Assembly: GCF_000413475.1 (NCBI RefSeq)
Contig: NZ_ATFK01000003.1
Location: forward strand, 124,001 to 188,000
Direction of reading: 5' to 3'
Length of the DNA stretch: 64,000 nt
Source: Streptococcus intermedius SK54 = ATCC 27335
Lineage (GTDB): Bacteria; Bacillota; Bacilli; Lactobacillales; Streptococcaceae
Shown: positions 31,664 through 40,132 of the stretch, in pieces
Numbering within the stretch: the stretch's first letter is position 1
How the letters are laid out: each line of letters starts with the position of its first letter
The notes under the pieces: model-generated
The model's input: only the letters and a program-made list of their open reading frames with translations
Database searches by the model: none
Told to the model about the DNA's origin: nothing
Translations under genes and position numbers: made by a program

Positions 31664-32665
31664 TTATCGAAAGAGATTAATCAACCAAATAATGAAATAA
31701 AATCCAAGAAAAATAGCATGCCATTTCCAATAGAGTACAATCAGTCCGATTGTTTCGCGAATCCAAGCTGATGGGAGAAAATAAAGAGCAGTCCTAGATC
31801 CGATGCTTCGCCCTTTTAAGCCAAGTTTTCGCATGTAAATACCAGCTCGCAAAGAGTGGAAAGAATTGGTGATGACCAAGCAATAGTAATTTTCCTTACT
31901 TTTTTCGTCTAAAATAGTTTTGCTAAACTGCAAATTTTCTAAGGTATTGGTTGACTGCCGTTCAATTATAATATCGTCTTGTGGAATACCTACTTGTCTT
32001 AAATATTGTGCCATTGCTTCTGCTTCGGCTATTGGTTCATCGACACCTTGTCCTCCAGAAACGACAATTTTGGGATGGTTATGAAATTTTTCATACATCG
32101 TTTTCCCCTTTTCGAGTCGTTGAGCTAGAAGAGGCGGTATTCGGTCACCAATCAATCCTGAGCCTAAGATGATAAGATAGTCCGGACGTTTTATGACGGG
32201 GAATATATTATAAACAAAACCGTAAAGGATATAGGACGCATAAAGATAGCTACCATAAATTAGAAGTCCATTTGTAAGAGATAGAATCTTATGAAGAAAG
32301 ATAAAATGAGGGAAGAAAAAAGTAAGTACTAGGGAAAGAGCAATGGTGATACCATAAAAGAGGGAGAGGAGATTAGCTATATGCCTACCTTCATAGATCA
32401 TCATCTGCCGGCCATTAAAAATGAGATAACTAGATGAAGCTATGACACTCAATGGAATGAAAAAGGCTAGGATGAGTAAAATAAGCATTGTTAGATTTCT
32501 ATTGGCAAGTTGCTCAATATGGACTACAAAACGACCAGAAATAATTAGGGCGAATAAAATAAGAATGATACTAAGGAAATATGCATGGAAAAGTCGCCTT
32601 GGTTCTATATAGAATAAAATGAAAAAAAGCAGAGCAGGAAGAAACCAAACAAGATGCAATACCAT
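31664..32665 (-). CDS. YdcF/SanA-like (DUF218) membrane protein
   Basis: The 333-residue product has about five N-terminal membrane helices (residues 1-165), then a DUF218 domain. This contains YLIILGSGLIGDRIPPLLAQRL, VVSGGQGVDEPIAEAEAM, IIIERQSTNTLENLQFS and VITNSFHSLRAGIYM, and a final hydrophobic helix follows. Relatives (YdcF, SanA, ElyC) affect the cell envelope or bind nucleotides such as SAM; the exact role is unknown. The gene stands alone on the minus strand, transcribed away from ssrA. The ribosome site (AAAGGA) is rather far from its ATG at 32665. Confidence 0.85.
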   Translation of the reverse strand: MVLHLVWFLPALLFFILFYIEPRRLFHAYFLSIILILFALIISGRFVVHIEQLANRNLTMLILLILAFFIPLSVIASSSYLIFNGRQMMIYEGRHIANLLSLFYGITIALSLVLTFFFPHFIFLHKILSLTNGLLIYGSYLYASYILYGFVYNIFPVIKRPDYLIILGSGLIGDRIPPLLAQRLEKGKTMYEKFHNHPKIVVSGGQGVDEPIAEAEAMAQYLRQVGIPQDDIIIERQSTNTLENLQFSKTILDEKSKENYYCLVITNSFHSLRAGIYMRKLGLKGRSIGSRTALYFLPSAWIRETIGLIVLYWKWHAIFLGFYFIIWLINLFR

Positions 32666-32758
32666 ATCTAGATAACAATCCTTTCAAACAAATTCCATTT
32701 TAGTATAGCATAAAAGTTCTTATAAAAAGTAGATTTCAAAAACAATGGACGCAAAAAA

Positions 32759-32788
32759 TTGAAATTTTTAGTAAAAGTGTGGTATAAT
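32759..32788 (+). promoter_or_regulatory. ssrA promoter
   Basis: TTGAAA (32759-32764) and an extended -10 TGGTATAAT (hexamer 32783-32788) lie 18 bases apart, 14 bases before the mature 5' end of the tmRNA. Confidence 0.8.
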
Positions 32789-32801
32789 ATTTTCATGTCT
32801 T

Positions 32802-33148
32802 GGGGTCGTTACGGATTCGACAGGCATTATGAGGCACATTTTGCGACTCATCAAGCGGATGTAAAGCGCCAGTTAAATATAACTGCAAAAAATAATAATT
32901 CTTACGCTTTAGCTGCCTAAAAAACAGCCAGCGTGACCAGATTCGGATCGCTCGTGTTCGATGACAGGTCTTAATAATAGCGAGATACGATTAAGTCTTG
33001 TCTAGGGACTTGATAAGAGATTAATAGACTCGCTTGGCTTTGGCTTGAGTTATGTGTCAAAGTGAAGTTAAATCCAATACATAACCTATGGTTGTAGACA
33101 AATGTGTTGGCAGGTGTTTGGACGTGGGTTCGATTCCCACCGGCTCCA
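32802..33148 (+). ncRNA. ssrA: Transfer-messenger RNA (tmRNA)
   Basis: tmRNA rescues stalled ribosomes and tags unfinished proteins for proteolysis. The 5' end GGGGTCGTTACGG and 3' end ACCGGCTCCA form the alanyl acceptor stem, and a T arm GGTTCGATTCC lies at about 33126-33136. The tag frame GCA…TAA at 32885-32920 encodes AKNNNSYALAA. The 347-base length is normal for streptococci. The CCA end is encoded. Confidence 0.97.
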
Positions 33149-33159
33149 TTTATAAATGT

Positions 33160-33247
33160 GGAAGATTACTCAAGAGGTTTAAGAGGCTGTGTTGGAAACG
33201 CAGTAGGCGTGTAAAAGCGTGCGTGGGTTCGAATCCCATGTCTTCCG
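33160..33247 (+). tRNA. tRNA-Ser (anticodon GGA)
   Basis: The 88-base cloverleaf has acceptor pairing GGAAGAT/GTCTTCC, anticodon loop TTGGAAA with anticodon GGA, a long variable arm and a T loop GGTTCGAATCC. CCA is not encoded. It lies 11 bases after ssrA and probably shares its transcript. Confidence 0.95.
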
Positions 33248-33256
33248 TTTTGGGAC

Positions 33257-33282
33257 AAAACGCTCATTGGTGGCGTTTTTTT
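33257..33282 (+). terminator. Terminator of ssrA-tRNA-Ser
   Basis: AAAACGC pairs with GCGTTTT around a 9-base loop, followed by a run of T residues. Confidence 0.8.
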
Positions 33283-33337
33283 ACTAGAAGATAAAATGAG
33301 TGAGAAACGGATTCACTCATTTATTTTTTGAAAAATA

Positions 33338-33365
33338 TTGAAATTTTTCTGAAAAGTAGTAGACT
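33338..33365 (+). promoter_or_regulatory. Promoter of the lrgAB-type pair
   Basis: TTGAAA (33338-33343) and TAGACT (33360-33365) are 16 bases apart, 26 bases before the GTG start. Confidence 0.5.
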
Positions 33366-33391
33366 GTTACTAGAAAGTTTGGAGGTTTCTC

Positions 33392-33772
33392 GTGAAATTA
33401 TACGTACAGTTGATGATTATCTTTTCGATTTCTTTAATAGGAGAAGGGATTTCCTATCTTTTTCATTTGCCAATTCCAGGAAGCATTATTGGGCTCGTTC
33501 TTCTTTTTTTAGCTTTGCAATTTAAAATGATCCGATTACGACATGTAAGTATGGTGGGCAATTTTTTATTAGCTAATATGACGATTCTTTTTTTGCCACC
33601 GGCTGTCGGAATTATGGATAAATTTTCTGTGATTGCGCCTTACTTGCTGCCAATTATTTTAATGATTATTGGAGCGATTGTAATTAATGTGATTATCATT
33701 GCTCTAGTCGTTCATTTTATCAAAAATCACTTTGAAGGAGATTATGGAGAAGGAGAAACAAGAAATGTCTAA
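33392..33772 (+). CDS. lrgA: CidA/LrgA family holin-like membrane protein
   Basis: The 126-residue protein has four membrane helices and the family pattern LPIPGSIIGLVLLFLAL and LLANMTILFLPPAVGIM. LrgA and CidA modulate murein hydrolase activity and, in newer work, pyruvate transport together with LrgB or CidB. The start is GTG 33392 with a strong GGAGG at 33381-33385. The stop overlaps the next gene by 8 bases. Assignment as LrgA rather than CidA is by similarity in memory and by the paired lrgB. Confidence 0.85.
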   Translation: MKLYVQLMIIFSISLIGEGISYLFHLPIPGSIIGLVLLFLALQFKMIRLRHVSMVGNFLLANMTILFLPPAVGIMDKFSVIAPYLLPIILMIIGAIVINVIIIALVVHFIKNHFEGDYGEGETRNV

Positions 33773-34460
33773 TTTGTGGGGCAATCCTTTATTTGGTTTA
33801 GCTTTATCAATTTTTGCTTATCTGGTAGGAATGTTGATTTTTCGTAGATTTCCGCACCCTTTGACGCCCCCTTTATTATTAGCCACCATATTTGTCATTG
33901 TATTTTTAAAATTGACAGGTATCTCTTACAAACATTACTATGTTGGTGGGGCTTATTTGAATAATCTCATTGTACCGTCAACAGTTGCACTAGGAATTCC
34001 TTTGTATAAAACATTTCATCTTATGAAACATCACGCCAGAAGTATCTTGATTGGTATTTTTGTAGCAGTTGTGGTCAATACGAGTTTCACTGCTTTAGTC
34101 GCTAAGGCTTTTGGAATGGATTTTTTCTTAGCCATTTCATTATTTCCAAAATCAGTAACAACAGCAATGGCAGTCGGAATCACGGATAAAATGCAAGGGA
34201 TAACAACGGTGACTTTGGTGGTCGTAGTAGCAACGGGAATTTTGACAAGTGTGATAGGTCCGACCGTTTTAAGGATATTAAAAATCAAAGATCCTGTTGC
34301 AGTGGGATTAGCTCTTGGAGGAACGGGACATGCTGTTGGGACAGGAACAGCCTTTAAATACGGACAGGTTGCAGGTGCCATGGCTGGTCTAGCCATTGGA
34401 GTGACAGGAATTATGTATGTTATTGTCAGCCCAATTGTTGCAAGTATTATTTTAAAGTAG
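33765..34460 (+). CDS. lrgB: LrgB/CidB family membrane protein
   Basis: The 231-residue protein has multiple membrane helices and conserved LrgB motifs: PLTPPLLLATI, YYVGGAYLNNLIVPSTVALGIPLYK, PKSVTTAMAVGI and GGTGHAVGTGTA. It acts with LrgA in control of autolysis or pyruvate movement. ATG 33765 is preferred because GGAG (33752-33755) is 9 bases upstream. An earlier ATG at 33744 lies too close to its GGAG. Confidence 0.88.
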   Translation: MSNLWGNPLFGLALSIFAYLVGMLIFRRFPHPLTPPLLLATIFVIVFLKLTGISYKHYYVGGAYLNNLIVPSTVALGIPLYKTFHLMKHHARSILIGIFVAVVVNTSFTALVAKAFGMDFFLAISLFPKSVTTAMAVGITDKMQGITTVTLVVVVATGILTSVIGPTVLRILKIKDPVAVGLALGGTGHAVGTGTAFKYGQVAGAMAGLAIGVTGIMYVIVSPIVASIILK

Positions 34461-34542
34461 TAAACAATCTAATTGTTATTTTTGCTAGGAGAAAAAATCA
34501 TGTGCTCAGCATGTTTTCTGTCCCATTTCCTAAAAAACATGG

Positions 34543-34548
34543 TATAAT
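34543..34548 (+). promoter_or_regulatory. apt promoter (extended -10)
   Basis: TGGTATAAT places a perfect -10 hexamer 35 bases before the apt start. No good -35 is visible. Confidence 0.55.
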
Positions 34549-34583
34549 AGAGAGTAAAAACTTTTTTTGATAGAAAGACAGTT

Positions 34584-35096
34584 ATGGATTTAAAAAATTA
34601 TATTGCAACCATTGAAAATTATCCACAAGAAGGAATTTTATTTCGTGATATTAGCCCATTGATGGCAGATGGAAATGCATACAGCTATGCCATTCGAGAA
34701 ATTGTTCAATATGCTACAGACAAGAAAATTGACATGATTGTTGGTCCAGAAGCGCGTGGCTTTATTGTTGGATGTCCAGTAGCTTATGAGCTTGGTGTTG
34801 GTTTTGCTCCAGTACGTAAGCCTGGGAAATTACCCCGTGAGGTTATCTCAGCTAGTTATGAAAAAGAGTATGGAATAGATACTTTAACAATGCATGCAGA
34901 CTCCATCAAACCTGGACAACGTGTACTGATTGTTGACGACCTCCTTGCAACAGGCGGAACGGTTAAAGCAACCATCGAAATGGTTGAACGTCTAGGTGGT
35001 ATCGTTGCAGGTTGTGCTTTCCTTATTGAACTAGATGAATTGAAGGGGCGCGAAGCTATCGGTGACTATGATTATAAAGTGCTCATGCACTATTAA
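34584..35096 (+). CDS. apt: Adenine phosphoribosyltransferase Apt
   Basis: Apt salvages adenine to AMP using PRPP. The 170-residue protein has [21 protein letters not shown] and the PRPP-binding loop [16 protein letters not shown]. Length and start (ATG 34584, GAAAGA upstream) fit the family. Confidence 0.97.
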   Translation: MDLKNYIATIENYPQEGILFRDISPLMADGNAYSYAIREIVQYATDKKIDMIVGPEARGFIVGCPVAYELGVGFAPVRKPGKLPREVISASYEKEYGIDTLTMHADSIKPGQRVLIVDDLLATGGTVKATIEMVERLGGIVAGCAFLIELDELKGREAIGDYDYKVLMHY

Positions 35097-35161
35097 GATA
35101 TAATTGAAAGCTGTATCTTTTTTCACTATAATAAAATAAGAAAATAAAAGGAGATATTTTC

Positions 35162-36048
35162 AAGCCTATTAAGATTGATTAGAAATTACCAGCTGTTGAC
35201 ATTTTAAGATCGGAAAATATCTTTGTCATAGATGGAGAGCGTGCAGAACACCAAGATATTCGTTCTTTGAATATCTTGATTTTAAACTTAATGTTACAAA
35301 AGATAGTGACGGAAACATAGTTGTTGCGGTATTTAGCAAATACGCCTTGCAACTTCGTATTGGGTTCCTTTTCATGTCATCTCATGTCTTTAAAACAATG
35401 CATGCAGACTATCTGGAGACTTTTTATAAGATCTTTGGTGAGATGAAAGATTACTATTTCGCTGGTTTGATTATCGCTGGAGCCCAGTCGAACAGTTATT
35501 TTTTAAAGCAATAGATTATTGGGAAGAGTTTCAGCAAGGCATTGATTGATCCAAATCACATGTGTATTCTACTTTGCATGGTTGTTAGGGAGCGCAAGCA
35601 GCTCTTTATGTTTGGTATGGTATTTCTAAACATCAGTTGAATCGTAAATTGTCTGGTATCTACAAGCAATCCATACCAGAAAAGTCAAATCTATTATTTT
35701 CTGGTTTTGATGATGAATATAGGGCGTTTCATTCGCGCTATACAGAAGGTTGCAAAGAAAATATAATTTGGAAATTTTATTTTGTGAAAAAAAGACTAGT
35801 GCCTCTGTTATAGCAAGTCGTGATCTTCATGAGGTCTATAGTTTTGCTCATTTAGAATATGACCAGGGAACCTTAGCAAGAGAATATTTTTGGGATCTAG
35901 ATGCAGGGTTAAATCCATATATTCCAGAAAATTATTTCAAAAATGATGATATTGCTTCAGTTCCATGTTTGTGTTGGAATCTAGCTGCGGCACTTTTTTC
36001 AATAATTTGATTCATTATGCTGTTTACCAAGAAACGCCATTTGACTGA
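35162..36048 (+). pseudogene. metA: Decayed homoserine O-acyltransferase metA
   Basis: Translating this stretch across frames rebuilds a MetA protein: [103 protein letters not shown] and YQETPFD. The ribosome site AAAGGAG (35147-35153) survives. The start codon is AAG (35162-35164), codon 7 is TAG, and the Trp after the active-site cysteine (CWGAQA) is TAG (35586-35588). Several frameshifts follow. MetA acylates homoserine in methionine synthesis, so this route is lost here unless a second copy exists. The apt-metA neighbourhood also occurs in other streptococci. Confidence 0.93.
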
Positions 36049-36098
36049 GAAAGTGCAGCTAATGACGCTTCCTTCTTTGCTTATTTATAAGAGGTGTT

Positions 36099-36773
36099 AT
36101 GACTTATTTATCAGCGTATAAAACAGGCAATTTAGTATTGCCAAATGATCTTCTTTTTCATTTTCATAAGATATTTGATAATAGTGATGATTTTTTAGTT
36201 TGGCAATTTTTCTATTTGCAAAACACAACATCAATAGAAGAGATTTCACCTAATCAGATTGCGGAAAGTATTGGGAAATCCGTTTCAGAAGTCAATCGTT
36301 CCATGTCAAATTTGACAGAAAAAGGATTGTTGCAGTACAAAACGATTGTACTCAATGGTGAAATTGAGGCGGTTTTTGATGCGTTACCAGCACTTGAACG
36401 GTTGGATGAAATTGTAGGGAGTCACTCAACTACTGTGCAGACTGTTCCTCAAAATGTTTTAAAAGACTTGGTTGAGACTTTCCAGCAGGAACTAGGTCGT
36501 CTTTTGACGCCATTCGAAATAGAAGATTTAACAAAAACGATTCAAGATGATAAAACTAATCCTGAACTTGTTATTGCTGCTCTTCGGGAGGCTGTTTTTA
36601 ATGGTAAAGCAAATTGGAAGTATATCCAAGCCATCTTACGAAATTGGCGTCGTGAAGGCATTACAACAGTAAGCCAAGTCGAAGCGAAGCGAGAGGAACG
36701 TGAAACGACTAATCCGCAAAATATCACTGTTTCAGATGATTTTTTGAATGCTATGGATTTGTGGCGCGATTAA
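36099..36773 (+). CDS. dnaD: DnaD-domain replication protein
   Basis: The 224-residue product has an N-terminal winged-helix part (about residues 20-80, …IAESIGKSVSEVNRSMSNLTEKGLL) and a C-terminal DnaD/DnaB-like domain (about 115-195) ending in the family motif YIQAILRNWRREGI. DnaD helps load the replicative helicase in low-GC Gram-positives. AAGAGGTG precedes ATG 36099. Downstream of the gene is a 508-base gap. Confidence 0.9.
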   Translation: MTYLSAYKTGNLVLPNDLLFHFHKIFDNSDDFLVWQFFYLQNTTSIEEISPNQIAESIGKSVSEVNRSMSNLTEKGLLQYKTIVLNGEIEAVFDALPALERLDEIVGSHSTTVQTVPQNVLKDLVETFQQELGRLLTPFEIEDLTKTIQDDKTNPELVIAALREAVFNGKANWKYIQAILRNWRREGITTVSQVEAKREERETTNPQNITVSDDFLNAMDLWRD

Positions 36774-36902
36774 ATGTTGGAGTTTATTGAAACACCATTT
36801 GAATATTGAAGAAGAATGATGTCGTCATTATCTAGATACCTGTTGAGTGGTAAATTTAGAAATAATAATGAAGTATAGCAACTTTATTTTTCAAAGTGGC
36901 TA

Positions 36903-37004
36903 TGGGGTAAGTGTTGGCAAAAGAGTAAAAATTCAGGCTTTATCATAGCAGTAGTGGATTGGCTACCGCTATGATAAAGCTCATTTTTGTGCTCATTTAC
37001 CCCA
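36903..37004. repeat. About 100-bp nested imperfect palindrome
   Basis: The outer arms TGGGGTAAGTG (36903-36913) and CATTTACCCCA (36994-37004) pair over 11 bases with one G-T. The inner arms (36937-36954 and 36963-36980, GCTTTATCATAGC…GCTATGATAAAGC) pair over 18 bases with one mismatch and are followed by ATTTTTG. The inner hairpin could end dnaD transcription. The whole structure also resembles a miniature mobile element, although no target duplication is obvious. Confidence 0.6.
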
Positions 37005-37180
37005 GACTGAGTTTTTAATCAATGATTGGACGAGTGGCAGGTAGGCAGTGTCAGTTGGGAAAGTAAAGAAAAAAATGTCAACTACTCAATACTGAACTAT
37101 TTAGACAGGAGAATCTCTCTAATTCTTCTTCTGAAAAATAATTAAAAATCTTTTGAATTTATCTGTACCAAACAAAAAAA

Positions 37181-37242
37181 TGCAAGCGTTTTAGATAAAA
37201 ATTAGAAAAAGGATTGATAAAAACGAAAAGGTAGTATAGAAT
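37181..37242 (+). promoter_or_regulatory. pgcA promoter with upstream cre-like site
   Basis: TTGATA (37214-37219) and TAGAAT (37237-37242) lie 17 bases apart. TGCAAGCGTTTTAG (37181-37194) matches the cre consensus at 12 of 14 positions and is centred about 61 bases upstream of the predicted start, where CcpA can activate. Confidence 0.5.
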
Positions 37243-37281
37243 GGAATTAGTGAGAAATAATATAATAAAAGGAGTCGTTAT

Positions 37282-38973
37282 ATGAACTATAAAGAAGTTT
37301 ATGAACAATGGCTAAACAATGATTTTTTCGATGAAGAAACAAAAGCTGATTTGTTATCTATTAAGGATGATGAAGCTGAAATTGAAGATCGATTTTATAA
37401 GGGACTTGAATTTGGGACAGCTGGTCTTCGTGGGAAATTGGGTGCTGGTACCAACCGCATGAATAAATATATGGTAGGAAAAGCAGCACAAGCATTGGCT
37501 GAAACACTAAAAGATCATGGTGAGGAGGCTGTTAAAAGGGGTGTTGCAATCAGCTATGATGTTAGATACAAATCGAAAGAATTTGCTGAACTAACATGCT
37601 CTATTATGGCTGCACACGGAATCAAAACATATATTTACAATGGAATTCATCCTACGCCAATGTGCTCATATGCGATTAGAAAATTGCACTGTAAGGCTGG
37701 TGTGATGGTGACAGCTAGTCATAATCCACAAGAATACAATGGCTATAAAGCATATTGGGAAGAAGGGTCACAAATTTTAGATGACATTGCAGGCCAAATT
37801 GCAGGTCACATGGATGAAATTGTCAACTTTGAAGACATCAAATCTATTCCTTTTGAAGAAGCTTTGGAAAGTGGGCTTGCAAATTATATTGATGTATCTG
37901 TTGAAGAAGATTACTACAAAGAAGTTCTTAACTTGACCATCAATGAGGATGTTGATAAATCTATCAAAGTTGGCTATACGCCTTTGAATGGTACAGGAAA
38001 CATTCCGGTTAGAGAAATTTTAAAAAGAAGAGGTTTTGAAAATATCTATGTCGTAAAGGAACAAGAATTTCCTGATCCAGATTTTACAACAGTTGGTTAT
38101 CCCAATCCAGAATTTCCAAAAGCATTTGCTTATTCTGAAAAACTTGGAAAAGAAAATGATTGTGATATTTTGATTGCCAATGACCCAGACTGCGATCGTG
38201 TTGCGCTGGAAGTAAGAAATGCAAACGGTGATTATGTCTTTTTAAACGGAAATAAGATTGGTGCTTTGCTTTCTTATTATATTTTCTCACAACGTTCTGC
38301 TCTCAATAATTTACCTGAAAATCCTGTCATGGTGAAATCTATTGTTACAGGTGATTTATCTAGAGCGATTGCGAAGAAATATGGTATTGAAACAGTAGAA
38401 ACCCTGACTGGATTTAAAAATATTTGTGGCAAAGCTAACGAATATGATCGTACTAAAGAAAAAACGTATGTTTTCGGTTACGAAGAAAGTATCGGTTTCT
38501 GTTATGGAACATTTGTTAGAGATAAAGATGCTGTCAGTGCTTCTATGATGATCGTGGAGATGGCTGCTTACTTTAAGAAACAGGGTAAGACTCTGTTAGA
38601 TGTTTTAAATGATATCTATGCAGAATTTGGTTTCTATAATGAAAGACAAGTTTCTCTTGAGTTAGAAGGTGTAGAAGGTCAAGAGAGAATCGCTCGCATG
38701 ATGGAAGAATTTAGAGAACATCCTTTGACAACAGTTGGAGCAATGGAACTTGAAAAAGTGATTGACTTTAAAGATGGCTACCTTGATTTTCCAAAACAAA
38801 ACTGTTTGAAATATTACTTTAAAGATGGTTCATGGTATGCACTCAGACCGTCAGGGACCGAACCTAAAATCAAACTATACATCTATTCAATTGGTAAAGA
38901 CGAAAAGGAAAGTGTTGAAAAACTCGATCTCATCGAAAAGGCTTGCCGAGAAAAAATGGATAGCGTGAAATAA
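37282..38973 (+). CDS. pgcA: Alpha-phosphoglucomutase (phosphohexomutase family)
   Basis: The enzyme interconverts glucose-1-phosphate and glucose-6-phosphate. This feeds both glycogen (glg operon in this window) and cell-wall polysaccharide precursors. The 563-residue protein has the phosphoserine loop TASHNPQEYNG (Ser146), the metal loop DPDCDR (301-306), the sugar-specificity loop GYEESIG and the phosphate-binding loop RPSGTEPKIKLY near the C-terminus. AAAGGAG precedes ATG 37282. The gene stands alone with its own promoter and terminator. Confidence 0.95.
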   Translation: MNYKEVYEQWLNNDFFDEETKADLLSIKDDEAEIEDRFYKGLEFGTAGLRGKLGAGTNRMNKYMVGKAAQALAETLKDHGEEAVKRGVAISYDVRYKSKEFAELTCSIMAAHGIKTYIYNGIHPTPMCSYAIRKLHCKAGVMVTASHNPQEYNGYKAYWEEGSQILDDIAGQIAGHMDEIVNFEDIKSIPFEEALESGLANYIDVSVEEDYYKEVLNLTINEDVDKSIKVGYTPLNGTGNIPVREILKRRGFENIYVVKEQEFPDPDFTTVGYPNPEFPKAFAYSEKLGKENDCDILIANDPDCDRVALEVRNANGDYVFLNGNKIGALLSYYIFSQRSALNNLPENPVMVKSIVTGDLSRAIAKKYGIETVETLTGFKNICGKANEYDRTKEKTYVFGYEESIGFCYGTFVRDKDAVSASMMIVEMAAYFKKQGKTLLDVLNDIYAEFGFYNERQVSLELEGVEGQERIARMMEEFREHPLTTVGAMELEKVIDFKDGYLDFPKQNCLKYYFKDGSWYALRPSGTEPKIKLYIYSIGKDEKESVEKLDLIEKACREKMDSVK

Positions 38974-38987
38974 GTGCAGCACATATA

Positions 38988-39027
38988 AAAACTTGAAGTT
39001 CTCTTTTGAAGAACTTCAAGTTTTTTT
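38988..39027. terminator. Convergent terminator between pgcA and the reductase gene
   Basis: AACTTGAAGTTCT pairs with AGAACTTCAAGTT over 13 bases and is followed by seven T residues on the plus strand. The A-rich upstream side lets it serve the minus-strand gene too. Confidence 0.85.
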
Positions 39028-39032
39028 GCGTT

Positions 39033-40001
39033 TTAAAGACTAGTCGAATGTTTTGGTTGTACTTTTTGTTCTGGATAGATATAGTTCATAGCATTGTTGA
39101 TGGCTGTAGGAGCTTCCCCAAGACCAGTTGCAATCAAATCAATTTTACCATCATAGCTGCAACAATCTCCAGCAGCATAGATCCCTACAACAGAAGTTTC
39201 TTGTTTGCTGTTCACAATAATCTTATGACGATTAAGCTCCAATCCCCAGTTTTTTAAGTTCCCAACAGATGATTTAAAGCCATAATTGACAAACAGTTGA
39301 TCCAGCGGAAGAAGCTCCTTTTCATCACTCTTTACTTTAGTGATTTCAAGATGAGTAAGTTTATTTCCTTCGCCGATAAGCTTATTTGGTACAAATGGTG
39401 TTTTGATTGTTACATTTGAAGCTTTTAATTGATTCACACTATGTTCTAAAGCTCGGAAGGTGTCTCGACGATGGATGATCTGTGTCGGAGCGATTTTATC
39501 AAAAGCAAGTGCCCAATCCACTGCAGAATCACCACCTCCTAGAACCACAATGTTCTGTCCAGCGTATTGATTGATATTGGAAACGTGATAATGAATGTTT
39601 TCAAATTGTTCTACATTGTCCAAATCAAGTGAGCGAGGTTTAAAAGCCCCACCTCCCATGGCAATTAAAATTGCTCTTGAAATGTGTTTTCCTTTACTTG
39701 TCGTCAAGGAAAACAATCCATCATTTTTTTCAATATCTAATACTGTCTCATCAAGGTGAATGCTTGTTTCAAACGTTTTCAGTTGCTCAATTAAACGTTC
39801 AGTCAGTTCTTCACCAGTTAAATCAGTAAAACCAGGAACATCCAGAATTTTCTTTTCAGGATAGAGAATGGCGGGCTGTCCACCGAGCTGAGGAAGTGAA
39901 TCAATCACATTCACCTTTGCTTGACGCATGTGTGCATAAAAAGCAGCAAAAAGTCCCACGGGACCTCCACCAATAATCGTAATATCAAAAATTTCAGACA
40001 T
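39033..40001 (-). CDS. Ferredoxin/flavodoxin-NADP+ reductase, thioredoxin-reductase-like
   Basis: The 322-residue flavoprotein has an FAD-binding N-terminus (IIGGGPVGLFAAFYA), the thioredoxin-reductase-like region PQLGGQPAILYPEKKILDVPGF, an NADPH-binding motif (VVLGGGDSAVDWAL) and a C-terminal FAD motif (GIYAAGDCCSYDGKIDLIATG). It lacks the CxxC redox pair of true thioredoxin reductases. That places it with the YumC-type ferredoxin-NADP+ reductases. A ribosome site AAGGAG precedes its ATG at 40001. Confidence 0.9.
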   Translation of the reverse strand: MSEIFDITIIGGGPVGLFAAFYAHMRQAKVNVIDSLPQLGGQPAILYPEKKILDVPGFTDLTGEELTERLIEQLKTFETSIHLDETVLDIEKNDGLFSLTTSKGKHISRAILIAMGGGAFKPRSLDLDNVEQFENIHYHVSNINQYAGQNIVVLGGGDSAVDWALAFDKIAPTQIIHRRDTFRALEHSVNQLKASNVTIKTPFVPNKLIGEGNKLTHLEITKVKSDEKELLPLDQLFVNYGFKSSVGNLKNWGLELNRHKIIVNSKQETSVVGIYAAGDCCSYDGKIDLIATGLGEAPTAINNAMNYIYPEQKVQPKHSTSL

Positions 40002-40132
40002 GATTTCTCCTTAAAATGATAACGTATTTCTATTTTATCACAAAATGTAGGAAAACTATAGAGAATACGTGTTAGCAGGCATGAATTATGATACAATAGT
40101 TACAGATTATATTATTTATTAAGGAGAAATAC

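Larger units (their letters stand above)
36774..37281. other. Intergenic stretch with a nested palindrome and the pgcA control region
   Basis: No supported gene lies here. 36903-37004 forms a nested imperfect palindrome (separate entry). 37005-37180 is featureless AT-rich DNA. 37181-37242 carries a cre-like site and a promoter for the next gene. Confidence 0.6.

Noticed and set aside
33088-33294. A 68-codon frame over the tmRNA and tRNA
   Set aside because: It is a chance frame through two structured RNA genes.
35750-36010. An 86-codon frame as a hypothetical gene
   Set aside because: It is an internal piece of the metA pseudogene ([23 protein letters not shown]) and has no ribosome site.
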